A stretch of 64,000 nucleotides of DNA from a bacterium (GCA_017961325.1 JAGCXM010000015.1:164412-228411); one strand, 5' to 3'. Shown: positions 18,722 to 26,923, numbered from the stretch's first letter. Notes: generated by a model not told the origin, from the letters alone. Numbers and translations are program-made.

Positions 18722-20012
18722 GTCTCAGCCCCTCGACCGGAGTTATTCCGGAAGCTTTTATACTCGGATAAAGCGTCGCCGCAACAGAAATCAGCAGAGT
18801 CGCAGCAATTACCGCCGCAAAAGTTTCAAACGAAATTCTCACGGGCAGCGTGTCGAAAAAATAAATCTCCTTGCTTATCGAAAAATGAATCTGCTTAAGC
18901 ACGAAACAAATTGCTATCGCCGCAACCGAGCCGACAAGGGTTCCCAAAAAACCGATTATGAAGCCGTCAAGCATGAAAATCCCTCTGATTACACGTTTTT
19001 TCGCACCTATAGAACGAAGAATGGAAACTTCGCGCGTCTTGTCGATCACCAGCATGATCAGCGTCGTTATTATTCCGAACGAAGCGACTACGGCGATAAA
19101 AACAAGGATTATGAACATTATCAGTTTTTGAAGATTAAAGAATTTGAAAGTCGTTTTGTGAAGGTCGCGCCAATCCTGAACCGCAAAAGGGAATCCGCCG
19201 ACGCGTTCCATTATGACATCTTTAAAATCCAGTATTTTTCCCGGATTATCAACTTTTATCGAAACAAAGCTGACGTTTTTTCCTATTCCGAGCAGTTTCT
19301 GTATTTCGTCGATTCCGGCATAAACATAGCGCGAATCATAGTCATACATCCCGGATTCAAAAATTCCGGCCACGACCAGATTTCCTCCGACCGGAGCAGC
19401 ATCGTCACCCTGCAAGTTCTTTCCGCCGGAAGTTACGAGAGAAATCAGCGAGCCGGGCTTGACCTGAAGTTTTTTTGCAAGATCACTGCCTAAAATAACG
19501 GGCAAAATATGAGGCTTTTCTTCCAGAAAATCGTCCAAGTCACCGTTTTTTGAAAGATTCTGCCCGACATATCTGCATTTTTCCTTCAAATTCAGACAGT
19601 TGTAGTCACCTTCTTTTACAAGTTGCGACAAGTCCGCGATTTTTTTATAACCTTCAGGCTCTATCCCATCAACGAACGCGGTTGCAAGCCCTTTTTCAGA
19701 CATTAAAAGCACTTCTTTGAAAACGACCGGAGTTGAGCCCAAAACACCAGGAATCGTTGAAAGAATCTTTCCGGTTTCTTCGTAAGTGTCATAATTGCCG
19801 ATCAGTTTGTACACGTTCGCGTGGGTCGTGTAGCGAAGAACGACTTTTTCGGTTTCATCGATAAGACCGTCCATCACCGAAAGAACGATTATCAGCGTCG
19901 CCACTCCGAGCGAAAGTCCCAGAATTGAAATCAGCGACATCAGGGAAAGCGTATGTTTCCGGTGACTTTGAGTGAAATATCTGAAAGCGATAAATCTGAC
20001 AAATTCGCTCAT
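18714..20012 (-). CDS. lolC: Lipoprotein-releasing ABC transporter permease LolC/LolE family
   Basis: 432-residue permease. The N-terminal cytoplasmic start plus first span are typical: 'FIAFRYFTQSHRKHTLSLMS' then 'ISILGLSLGVATLIIVLSVM'. A large periplasmic domain follows (~50-270), then three spans near the C-terminus and the FtsX-type motif 'REVSILRSIGAKKRVI'. The family moves lipoproteins bound for the outer membrane to LolA. Only one permease gene is present, so a homodimeric LolF-like arrangement is likely, as in many non-enteric Gram-negatives. SD AAGG precedes the ATG. Confidence 0.93.
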   Translation of the reverse strand: MSEFVRFIAFRYFTQSHRKHTLSLMSLISILGLSLGVATLIIVLSVMDGLIDETEKVVLRYTTHANVYKLIGNYDTYEETGKILSTIPGVLGSTPVVFKEVLLMSEKGLATAFVDGIEPEGYKKIADLSQLVKEGDYNCLNLKEKCRYVGQNLSKNGDLDDFLEEKPHILPVILGSDLAKKLQVKPGSLISLVTSGGKNLQGDDAAPVGGNLVVAGIFESGMYDYDSRYVYAGIDEIQKLLGIGKNVSFVSIKVDNPGKILDFKDVIMERVGGFPFAVQDWRDLHKTTFKFFNLQKLIMFIILVFIAVVASFGIITTLIMLVIDKTREVSILRSIGAKKRVIRGIFMLDGFIIGFLGTLVGSVAAIAICFVLKQIHFSISKEIYFFDTLPVRISFETFAAVIAATLLISVAATLYPSIKASGITPVEGLRHE

Positions 20013-20072
20013 CGAAAGCCTTTTTCCGCAAATTCAAAAAGTTCAAAACCGAAAAACGATTTCAAGCGCCTG

Positions 20073-20882
20073 CTACTCGGCCTTCTTCGGAATTTTTGCG
20101 ACTTCGCGTTCCTTTTTGAGAACTTTTACTGAAAAAATAATCGGAACGACAATTATCCCGCACAGGATCAAACCGCTGTCCATGCGCGTAAAAATCCAAT
20201 ATTTCTCAGTAATCAAAGCCAAACCTGCCCAGAAGAATATGTCAACTTCATTCATTTTGAAAATCGAAAAAATCGCCTCGAAGAACCATTTTATCCAGTC
20301 GGAGAATTTGCGCTGCGGCGGAGTCGACCAAACCGGACATCTGTCCATTGACGCACCGAATTCTTCAAGAGTTCCCTTGCGGTAATTTTCTATGATTTTA
20401 AGATCAAGAATGACTCTTTCGCTTACCCATTTAGTGTAACCGATAACGTATGTCGCAGTTGAAGCAAAAAGCGGAAGCAGCAAATCCACAGGTTCTTTCG
20501 TTACGTCATAAGCCCTGAATCCTATCGCCCAGAACATTATGATCATTGCAATAGAATCCGAAATTTTGTCGAAGAAAAAACCGAATTTTGTCGGACAGTT
20601 TTTAAAACGCGAAACCGTTCCGTCCATATTGTCGAGAACAAATCCCAAATTGAGCAGAATTGCGCCTATTACCCCGCCGGAATAGGTTCTGTCGAAAAAA
20701 ACATATGCGGCTCCGATGACTTTCACAATAAAGCTGAGAGCTGTGATTACGTTGGGAGTCACCCATTTTTGTTCAACAATCGGCAGCAAAAACAAAATCG
20801 CCAGCGGACGGGCGAAAAGCATTGCCCAGAAATCCTTAGACTGAAAGTTTCTAAGTTTCATCCAGCGATCTTTAAGCTTCAT
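20073..20882 (-). CDS. CDP-alcohol phosphatidyltransferase family protein
   Basis: Membrane enzyme that transfers a phosphatidyl-type group from a CDP-alcohol to a second alcohol in phospholipid synthesis. 269 residues with several membrane spans. The family signature is seen at about residues 88-113: 'DNMDGTVSR', eight residues, then 'GFFFDKISD', matching D-x2-D-G-x2-[A]-R-x8-G-x3-D-x3-D with Ser instead of Ala. All the metal-binding aspartates are kept. The acceptor cannot be deduced; it is longer than PgsA (~180-200) and closer in size to plant/inositol-type enzymes. SD GGGAGG precedes the ATG. A palindrome lies 41 bp upstream of the start. Confidence 0.85.
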   Translation of the reverse strand: MKLKDRWMKLRNFQSKDFWAMLFARPLAILFLLPIVEQKWVTPNVITALSFIVKVIGAAYVFFDRTYSGGVIGAILLNLGFVLDNMDGTVSRFKNCPTKFGFFFDKISDSIAMIIMFWAIGFRAYDVTKEPVDLLLPLFASTATYVIGYTKWVSERVILDLKIIENYRKGTLEEFGASMDRCPVWSTPPQRKFSDWIKWFFEAIFSIFKMNEVDIFFWAGLALITEKYWIFTRMDSGLILCGIIVVPIIFSVKVLKKEREVAKIPKKAE

Positions 20883-20922
20883 TTAAACCTCCCGAAATAA
20901 TTGACGAATATTTTGATTTTAT

Positions 20923-20937
20923 TGAACATTTTGTTCA
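20923..20937. promoter_or_regulatory. Palindrome, possible operator
   Basis: TGAACATTTTGTTCA: six-base arms TGAACA / TGTTCA around a 3-base centre. It lies between ssb and the CDP-alcohol phosphatidyltransferase gene, in AT-rich DNA. The half-site GAAC..GTTC recalls the Gram-positive LexA box, but that has a 4-base centre between GAAC and GTTC and this has 5. Could be a repressor site or chance. Confidence 0.3.
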
Positions 20938-20955
20938 GATTAAAGCCATGAACCG

Positions 20956-21408
20956 TTAAAACGGCAGCTCGTCGTCATCGTTGTCGAACTTCGGAGCATT
21001 CCCCTGCGACTGCTGCGGCTGGTCAGCGTCTTTCTGGGTATTCTGATAGGTTCTTTCGGGCTGAGATTGGAAATTTGAATCTCTCGGATCAAGGAAATTC
21101 AGCGAATTTGCAACAATTTCAAAGACATTTCTTTCGTTGCCGTCCTTATCCTGATAAGTCCTCGACTGAATTTTTCCGTCAACAAAGACAAGCGACCCTT
21201 TTTTGAGAAATTTCGAAGCGTTTTCAGCCTGATTCCCGAAAACTACTATACGATGCCACTCAGTTTTTTCTTCGAAATTATCGCCTTTCCTGATCCTTTC
21301 GGAAGTTGCAATTGAAAAATTGCAAATCGGCGTGTTGTTTGACGAATATCTGATTTCCGGATCTCTTCCCAAACGTCCGATCAGCATAACTTTGTTCAAT
21401 CCGCTCAT
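20956..21408 (-). CDS. ssb: Single-stranded DNA-binding protein
   Basis: Binds and protects single-stranded DNA in replication, repair and recombination. 150 residues: OB fold at 1-~105 beginning 'NKVMLIGRLGRDPEIRY', with 'TEWHRIVVFG' and 'GSLVFVDGKIQSRTYQD' as family motifs; a Gln/Pro/Asn-rich flexible linker (~112-140); and the acidic tip 'DDDELPF' that docks partner proteins. The start follows AGGAGG. It sits 29 bp after purN and is probably co-transcribed with it from the promoter at 22102-22129. Confidence 0.97.
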   Translation of the reverse strand: MSGLNKVMLIGRLGRDPEIRYSSNNTPICNFSIATSERIRKGDNFEEKTEWHRIVVFGNQAENASKFLKKGSLVFVDGKIQSRTYQDKDGNERNVFEIVANSLNFLDPRDSNFQSQPERTYQNTQKDADQPQQSQGNAPKFDNDDDELPF

Positions 21409-21437
21409 TTTTTCCTCCTAAAATAAATTTCTATTTT

Positions 21438-22046
21438 CTATCTGCCAACCAAAACATATCTGCCGTTTATGGAATAATTTCCACAGCTTACAATCGAGAT
21501 TGCCCTTGAAAGAAGAATGTGTTCCTGCTCTAAAATACGTGCCTTGAATGTTTCGTTCGTGTCATCATCCTGTCTGAACACCGGCTGCTGCAGGATTATC
21601 GGACCGCCGTCAAGGGTTTCGTCAACAAAATGAACTGTACAGCCGGAAACCTTTACGCCGTAGTCGAAAGCCTGCCCCTGAGCGTCGACTCCTTTGAATG
21701 AAGGAAGAAGCGACGGATGGATATTTATGATTTTTCCCTCGTATCCAGAAAGAAAAGTCGTTCCCAGCACTTTCATGAAACCGGCCAGAACTATAAGTTT
21801 CGTCCCGAAAGGACTGACTGCTTCAAGCAGACGAGTTTCGTAATCTTCTTTAGCCTCATCCTTCTTTTTAGGCAAAATTATTGTCTTTATCCCGAATTTT
21901 TCAGCTTTTTCAAGCCCGGGCGCATTCTTTTTGTCCGAAAGGACAAAACTGATTTCATCAACGCCGGTGAGCCTGTTTTCAAAAAAATTACGGCATATAG
22001 CCGCCATATTCGTTCCAGTTCCCGAAATGAAAATCCCGATTTTCAT
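21438..22046 (-). CDS. purN: Phosphoribosylglycinamide formyltransferase PurN
   Basis: Third step of purine synthesis: transfers formyl from 10-formyl-THF to glycinamide ribonucleotide. 202 residues. The phosphate-binding loop is 'SGTGTNMAAI' (~8-17); the catalytic Asn and His are in 'IINIHPSLLPSF' (~108-119); the catalytic Asp is in 'VHFVDETLDGGPI' (~143-155). Complete and normal in length. The first gene of the leftward block, with a good promoter about 50 bp upstream. Confidence 0.95.
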   Translation of the reverse strand: MKIGIFISGTGTNMAAICRNFFENRLTGVDEISFVLSDKKNAPGLEKAEKFGIKTIILPKKKDEAKEDYETRLLEAVSPFGTKLIVLAGFMKVLGTTFLSGYEGKIINIHPSLLPSFKGVDAQGQAFDYGVKVSGCTVHFVDETLDGGPIILQQPVFRQDDDTNETFKARILEQEHILLSRAISIVSCGNYSINGRYVLVGR

Positions 22047-22101
22047 ATTGCTTACCTTCGCAAAAACCTAAATATCAAGAAAAATCCGAAAAACGCCGAA
22101 T

Positions 22102-22129
22102 ATTATACTTATAATAAATTTTTTGTAAA
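22102..22129 (-). promoter_or_regulatory. Sigma-70-like promoter for purN-ssb
   Basis: On the minus strand TTTACA (-35, 22124-22129) is followed after 16 bases by a perfect TATAAT (-10, 22102-22107). Transcription would begin near 22095, ~50 bases before purN. No gene is seen between 22130 and 22381; the right part of that stretch belongs to the hipBA remnant. Confidence 0.6.
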
Positions 22130-22381
22130 CAAAATGTTAAAAAATGCCGATTGGAATTAATTTTATTTTCCGGTTTTGCAATTTGAAATTCTAAAAAAAA
22201 CGGCCGGCCATTGATGTTCGCAATTAAACCCTAAATTTTTCTGCGATACCAGAAGGATAAAATTTTAAAATAATATCTTTTAGGGTATAATTCTTGCGTT
22301 TTGTCGGTTTTTCTACTCAGAAGGGCGCCCGAAATGTTGTCTTGTGGTTAATTTATACCCTTCAGTTATCGATGGTGTGCT

Positions 22382-22589
22382 ATGGAAACGATTTCGGAAT
22401 TTTTTAAAAGAAAAAAGAAAGGAGACGGAACTCACCCATGAAGAGTTTGCCCTGCGCTCAGGCTTGGGCTGCGCTTTGTCCGCAAGCTTGAGCCGCACGG
22501 ATAAAGTGAATCAGGCATTGTAGATGTTCGCCTGTTGTCTTGGTGTGGTCAGGGTCAAGCGGTCAACCAATGAAGAAGATAATAAATGA
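22382..22589 (+). pseudogene. hipB: Decayed HipB-type antitoxin (XRE helix-turn-helix)
   Basis: Remnant of the DNA-binding antitoxin of a hipBA toxin-antitoxin module. The ATG (22382) opens with 'METISEFFKRKKK', then the frame is lost in an A-rich run (about 22406-22420). In the next frame the family sequence resumes: 'ETELTHEEFALRSGLG', then 'TDKVNQAL', a TAG stop (22521-22523), and 'MFACCLGVVRVKRSTNEED' up to TGA at 22587-22589. The middle of the helix-turn-helix is shortened. One frameshift, one nonsense codon and a probable deletion mean no functional repressor. The half-sites AGGGTATA (22282-22289) and TATACCCT (22354-22361) upstream, the first on a TATAAT -10, may be fossil operators. 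Confidence 0.75.
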
Positions 22590-23264
22590 GTAGATTCCGT
22601 CGAGGAACAGTTTTTCTCAGGATAAAAAACGGGTGTGATCTCGGGGCAGAGGCAGGATATGAATTTGTCTATGACAAAGAATTCCTTGAAAATCCGGATT
22701 CTCATACTGTAAGCCTGCCACTTCCGCTTAAAAGGGAAGCCTGTTTTTCAAAGACGCTTTTTCCTTTTTTCGACGGACTTATTCCCGATGGATGGCTTCA
22801 GATACAAGGGTTCTTATGAACAAGTGCGGCAAAATTATTTCAAAATATTTTGCAATGCCGGTTGAGGACAAAAGCGATTTTTTCAACCACCTGTTTTTTT
22901 GTTTTATAATCGGTAATAACGACATGCATTTGAAAAACCTTTAACTGATCGAGACCGATAATTCTGTTTTTGTGCTCTCTGCCGCTTACTATCTTGTTTC
23001 TGTCCAGATCGTCAATCCGGCAGATACCGAAGAGACGGCTTTAAACCTGAACGGAAAAAAGAGGAACCTTAAAAAAGCGACTTTTTGCGGCTTGCGGAAA
23101 ATCTGGGTCTCAACGGAAAAGCTGCATGCAGGATGATTGAACGGAGTGTTGAAGTCGCTAAGAGGATCGACCGTGATTTCGTCGAGTATTTTTTGGAAGA
23201 TTTGACAGAGCCGTTTTTTGATCTGGTTCAAAAACGATGTTCCGTGCTGGGTAGTGAAAAGTAG
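22586..23264 (+). pseudogene. hipA: Decayed HipA-type serine/threonine kinase toxin
   Basis: Broken toxin of a hipBA module; intact HipA phosphorylates glutamyl-tRNA synthetase and triggers persistence. Its ATG overlaps the hipB stop (ATGA), as in intact modules. Three family pieces lie in three different frames: the N-terminal domain (22586-22819; 'VSLPLPLKREACF' and 'LFPFFDGLIPDGWL'), a core piece (about 22885-23080; 'IIGNNDMHLKNL', an internal TAA at 22942-22944, then 'NPADTEETALNLNGKK'), and the C-terminal helices (about 23085-23264; 'LAENLGLNGKAACRMIERS'). Most of the kinase core between the first two pieces is missing. At ~680 bp it is about half the normal length. Clearly inactive. Confidence 0.8.
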
Positions 23265-23365
23265 TCTTTTTCGGTCCGGAAAAATATTGAAAAGTCGGTT
23301 TTTTCGGTCAAAAAATATATTGAAAAGTAGTCTTTTTTGCTCTGAAAAAATATTGAAAAGTCGGA
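23256..23365. repeat. 33-bp tandem repeats, three full copies and a partial
   Basis: Units at 23256-23288, 23289-23321 and 23322-23354, followed by a partial unit beginning at 23355. Each begins GAAAAGTMG (M = A or C) and ends AAATATT or ATATATT. They are direct repeats without spacers, so this is not a CRISPR array. The unit is a multiple of three, so an 11-residue repeat (KSSLFRSGKIL type) would be encoded, but only in a short frame without a convincing start. The array begins within the last codons of the hipA remnant. Confidence 0.75.
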
Positions 23366-23398
23366 AAGTGTCTATTTCTCGATGTTTTTTTGAGAGCC

Positions 23399-23455
23399 GT
23401 CATCTTGAACGAATGTGAAAGAACTCTGAGATTCAACGCTACGCTCAAAGTGACG
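23399..23455. repeat. Imperfect palindromic intergenic element
   Basis: Outer arms CGTCA...TGACG enclose TCTTGAACG on the left and the complementary-like CGCTCAAAG on the right, giving an imperfect 57-bp inverted repeat. The look (GTCAT.TTGA.CG ... AACGCTACGCTCA) is that of the common dispersed palindromes found between genes in many bacteria. Lies in the gene-free stretch 23265-23541, in which I see nothing else. Confidence 0.45.
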
Positions 23456-23541
23456 TGTTTGGCTATTTGTAGCGGAGAAGTTCTTTCAGGAAACGTCTCA
23501 GCTTATCTTTGAAGGTGTATTTGTATCTTGAAATGAAAAAT

Positions 23542-24603
23542 TCATTTCTTGCTAATTTTCAATATATCCAAAGTTCTCTCGATCCCTTCTTTAATTCCGT
23601 ATTGCGGTTTCCAACCCAGTTTTTTTAACTTGTTTCCGTCAAGCAACGCCTTTGTCGCTTTGCTGTAACCGCTTGCTTCTACCGCATCAGGGATCTCAAA
23701 CACAACTTTTTTTCCAGCATAGTCGGCAATGATCTTTGCCAGTTCCTTCAATGTTATATTCGAAGCTTCATCAGCAATGTTATAAGCTTCGCCGCTTTCA
23801 CCTTTAAGGATCAAAGTCAGAAGCCCGGATATCGCATCAGCCATATATGTGTAGGAATAATTCTGTGTTCCGGCAGATTTCAGAACAATGTTCTCTTTTG
23901 CAACACCTTTCCTTATGAACTGGCTGATCGCCTTTGTATCGCTCATCAGCATAGTCGGTCCGTAAGAACGGGTGAAGCGAGCAACAACAACATCCAGTCC
24001 TCTCTGTGATTTATAAGCCTGACAAAGAGCTTCGCCGCAACGCTTGCTTTCAGGATATCCGGCGCGAAGAGTATTTGAATCAATGTAGCCGCAGTAAGAT
24101 TCATCAAACATTTCGACATCACCACGGTTTTCGCCATAGATCTCGTTTGAAGAAGCGAAAACAAAACGCTCGGCATTATGCGCAACTGCGAATTCAAGCA
24201 TATTCTGAAGCCCGATGATGTTTGTTGCGATCGTTCCTATCGGATCTGTCGCATACAGCATCGGATGTGTATTGGATGCAAGGTGAAGAACATAACTGAC
24301 TTTCTCTAAACCTTCCACCGAAAGAGGTCTATTGACATCATAAGAGATAAATTTCAGATGACTGTCACCCCACCATTTCGAGAAGCGCTCAGCTGCCTTG
24401 TTCTCCGTTCTTCCCAGAGCATAGACAGTGCAGTTCAGACCTTCAGTGTTTTTCTGCATCAGAACATCGACAAAAAAACTGCCTAAAAGTCCGGTGGCAC
24501 CGGAAAGAAGAACAGATCTATCCTTAAATTTTTCCCAAGGAAGATCGATGTTTGCCACCCGCTGAATATCTTCGGCATATTTATCATTAATGTAGAGAAT
24601 CAT
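23542..24603 (-). CDS. NAD-dependent epimerase/dehydratase (extended SDR)
   Basis: 353 residues. A Rossmann motif 'LLSGATGLLGSFFVD' (~32-46), the 'ASSNEIYGENRGDV' loop and the catalytic pair Y-x3-K in 'GYPESKRCGE' (~165) define an extended short-chain dehydrogenase, closest in look to nucleotide-sugar epimerases and 4,6-dehydratases. The ATG at 24603 was chosen, 11 bp after the stop of the IspD-like gene; a TTG further upstream would overlap that gene. It is the last gene of the polysaccharide operon. With the IspD-like and LicD genes it may make or modify the alditol or nucleotide-sugar donor; the substrate is not known. Confidence 0.82.
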   Translation of the reverse strand: MILYINDKYAEDIQRVANIDLPWEKFKDRSVLLSGATGLLGSFFVDVLMQKNTEGLNCTVYALGRTENKAAERFSKWWGDSHLKFISYDVNRPLSVEGLEKVSYVLHLASNTHPMLYATDPIGTIATNIIGLQNMLEFAVAHNAERFVFASSNEIYGENRGDVEMFDESYCGYIDSNTLRAGYPESKRCGEALCQAYKSQRGLDVVVARFTRSYGPTMLMSDTKAISQFIRKGVAKENIVLKSAGTQNYSYTYMADAISGLLTLILKGESGEAYNIADEASNITLKELAKIIADYAGKKVVFEIPDAVEASGYSKATKALLDGNKLKKLGWKPQYGIKEGIERTLDILKISKK

Positions 24604-24614
24604 CCTGCATCCCG

Positions 24615-25331
24615 CTATTTCAACCAATTATCCTTATCCGATTTAAGATATGCCTTGAACATTTCAAGGTCGTCTTTTGTTGTCAGCTTAATGTTTTTAT
24701 CAGAACCGGCAGCGAAATAGAGTCTTTCACCAAGTTCGACCATCATGGTGTTTGTGTAAGACGAACCGTAAATACCGATACCTTCTGCAAATGCTTTTTT
24801 ATAACCCCATAAAAGCTTGCTGAACTTATAAGCCTGCGGAGTCGAAACTCTGCGAAGCGTTTCGCGCGGAATGTATTTAACCGTGCTGATATCGTCATCT
24901 ACCACAAAGATCTGTTCGTTGTAAGGAAGCGATGTAACGGCATTTCCGTACTGCTGCGCTTTTAAAATAACATCCGTGAGAACCGTTTCATCGACAAGAG
25001 GTCTTATTCCGTCATGAATGATAACGATATCGTCTTCCGAACATTTGCTTTCAAGATTGTATACACCGTTGCGGATCGATTCCTGACCTGTGCTGCCGCC
25101 GGATACCACCCATTTCAACTTCGAGATATTGAACTGTTTTGCATAAGCCCATAGGACATCATGCCAACCGTCAATGCAAACGACTTCGATGGCATCGATC
25201 TGAGGATGTTTCTGAAATCCTTCAAGAGTATAGATGAGCACCGGTTTGTCATAAACATTAATAAACTGTTTCGGGATATCCTGCCCCATTCTGCTTCCCG
25301 AACCACCGGCAATGATTATTGCGACATTCAT
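24615..25331 (-). CDS. IspD/TarI-like cytidylyltransferase
   Basis: 238 residues. Motifs: 'IIIAGGSGSRMGQDIPKQF' (~5-23), 'GGSTGQESIRNG' (~88), 'IHDGIRPLVDE' (~110-120) and 'RRVSTPQAYKFSKLLWGY' (~160). This is the IspD fold, which couples CTP to an alditol phosphate. Housekeeping IspD makes CDP-methylerythritol, while TarI/Bcs1 and animal CRPPA make CDP-ribitol. Its place between licD and an SDR gene inside a glycan locus argues for the second type of role, and 'HDGIRP' instead of the usual HDAARP agrees. The ATG at 25331 has GGAG upstream; longer starts are rejected. Substrate is inference. Confidence 0.78.
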   Translation of the reverse strand: MNVAIIIAGGSGSRMGQDIPKQFINVYDKPVLIYTLEGFQKHPQIDAIEVVCIDGWHDVLWAYAKQFNISKLKWVVSGGSTGQESIRNGVYNLESKCSEDDIVIIHDGIRPLVDETVLTDVILKAQQYGNAVTSLPYNEQIFVVDDDISTVKYIPRETLRRVSTPQAYKFSKLLWGYKKAFAEGIGIYGSSYTNTMMVELGERLYFAAGSDKNIKLTTKDDLEMFKAYLKSDKDNWLK

Positions 25332-25344
25332 TCTTAAGATCTCC

Positions 25345-26007
25345 TCATTTTTTGTTAAGGCCAAGTAAGGTTTTGACAAAGTTCCGAAATTTCTTAGGAA
25401 TTATATGAATCAGTATCTGCATATAATCTCTCCGCAAAATCAATGGAAAATAGGCTGCTTTATTTTGCGGAATACGCCAGTCTTTCCCATACAGCATTAT
25501 GAAAATTTTCTCATATTCTTGCGGAACAAAAAAGGATTCTCCAATAAAATCGACAACCTTTAAGTCATCAACAAACGAACTAGGAATTTTTGCTCCTGCT
25601 AAATAATATTTGCTTTTCCCGGCATTTCGCACAATATCGACATCTATGTAGACTCCTTGACGCAAAAAGGAATAGAGAACTCTTTTTTCTCCAGCGTAAT
25701 AACGGATAAATAAAAAACCTTCTCCTTGTAATGCAGGAATCATATTCAGTAATTCTTCTTCACCTTTTGACACCACATCAATATCGGTGTCGTTTTTAAT
25801 AAAATTCTGTTCCCTTATTGCTCCCAGTAAAGTTCCAAAAAAAAGGACAAATTTAAAATTGTATGATTTAGCAATGCTATTAAAAAGAAGCAGATTTGAT
25901 TTCGCAATATTGGCATCAATTGCAATATCTGTTTCTCGGTCAAGTCTTTGGGGAGTATATCTAAATTCTTTACCCTTGATTTTAATTTTTTGTTCTGTGT
26001 CAGACAT
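25345..26007 (-). CDS. LicD-family phosphotransferase
   Basis: 220 residues with the LicD/fukutin signature 'LFFGTLLGAIREQNFIKND' followed by 'TDIDVV', which holds the metal-binding Asp pair (~60-85). The family transfers phosphocholine (LicD) or ribitol-phosphate (fukutin, FKRP) from a CDP-alcohol to a glycan. The neighbour downstream is a cytidylyltransferase, 13 bp away, supplying just such a donor. Start ATG with AGGAG at 9 bp; it overlaps the upstream glycosyltransferase by 8 bp. Inference: decorates the exported polysaccharide with a phospho-alcohol. Confidence 0.82.
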   Translation of the reverse strand: MSDTEQKIKIKGKEFRYTPQRLDRETDIAIDANIAKSNLLLFNSIAKSYNFKFVLFFGTLLGAIREQNFIKNDTDIDVVSKGEEELLNMIPALQGEGFLFIRYYAGEKRVLYSFLRQGVYIDVDIVRNAGKSKYYLAGAKIPSSFVDDLKVVDFIGESFFVPQEYEKIFIMLYGKDWRIPQNKAAYFPLILRRDYMQILIHIIPKKFRNFVKTLLGLNKK

Positions 26008-26923
26008 GAAGTTTACTCCTTATTTTGCCGATAAAATTGAAGATTCTTATTGAAAAGGAAAAATGTGCATCCATGATTTTCCGTTCAAAATCTTTGTCGA
26101 GAGCAACATATTTTGGATGATTCAAAGGAAAACTCATTTCTTCTGAAGGCAAACTGTTGAACTTACTGTAAATATTTAACGTATGTGTTGCATCTGACCC
26201 GAAACCGATATTACTGACAAGGTTTTTTGCAGGAACAACAGAAAGTCCTGAATTTATTTCTTTTATGAAACCCCACTGGTAATCCCACCAGGAAACATTC
26301 GGATTTTTAAAAGTTCTGTCAAGGATCCGGCTGATAAATTTGAAATATATGGGTTTATCAAAAAGTTGTCTAATGACTTTTTTTACATTTTTGTCTTCCC
26401 ATACAGAAATTTCGAAATCGTAAAGATTCCAAGCTCTTTTCCATGTTCCCCAGCCCCATTCCGAAGCATAGTTTACGAAATAATAACTTTGATCAGAATC
26501 TTTATACTGATATTTTCCCAAGCGGTTTGTTCCGCTTATCTGCATGATCCGGTTATCATCTTTGTAGCGTATCAGAAGTTCTTCCATAAATTTAAAAAAT
26601 GTATCGTTGGGCAAACAGTCATCTTCCAGAATTATTCCCATTTCAACTTGATCGAAAAACCACGATATAGCCTCTGCCGGACCTTTTCCGCAACCGAGAT
26701 TTTCTTCCCGGATCAATGTTCTCAAATTGCAATCCCAATCAATTTGCGAAAGCACCCAATTTTGAACTTTCCGACACTTTTCGACTTCTCCCGAGACATC
26801 TTTTCTAGGACCGTCCATCGCGATAAACAAATGCTTCGGTTTAATCTTTTTGATTCTTTCAAACACTTGCTTTGTAGGCTCGATACGATTGAAAACTATA
26901 AATAAAACAGGGATATTATACAT
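26000..26923 (-). CDS. GT-A-fold glycosyltransferase (HlpA-like)
   Basis: 307 residues. 'VLFIVFNRIEPTKQVFERI' at the N-terminus, a metal-binding 'IILEDDCLPN' (~100) and the typical 'YASEWGWGTWKRAWNLYD' (~160-178) place it with the nucleotide-sugar transferases often called hemolytic protein HlpA-like. These add a sugar to a growing surface glycan in the cytoplasm. A homologue lies at 33429-34349 in the same locus. The donor sugar is not readable from sequence. Confidence 0.8.
   Translation of the reverse strand: MYNIPVLFIVFNRIEPTKQVFERIKKIKPKHLFIAMDGPRKDVSGEVEKCRKVQNWVLSQIDWDCNLRTLIREENLGCGKGPAEAISWFFDQVEMGIILEDDCLPNDTFFKFMEELLIRYKDDNRIMQISGTNRLGKYQYKDSDQSYYFVNYASEWGWGTWKRAWNLYDFEISVWEDKNVKKVIRQLFDKPIYFKFISRILDRTFKNPNVSWWDYQWGFIKEINSGLSVVPAKNLVSNIGFGSDATHTLNIYSKFNSLPSEEMSFPLNHPKYVALDKDFERKIMDAHFSFSIRIFNFIGKIRSKLHV

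Noticed and set aside
23256..23365. CRISPR-like array
   Set aside because: Repeats are directly adjacent with no spacers, and no cas genes are present.
24615..25331. Calling this gene the housekeeping ispD
   Set aside because: Context inside a glycan locus next to licD and a variant HDGIRP motif make a CDP-alditol role more likely; the symbol was left empty.
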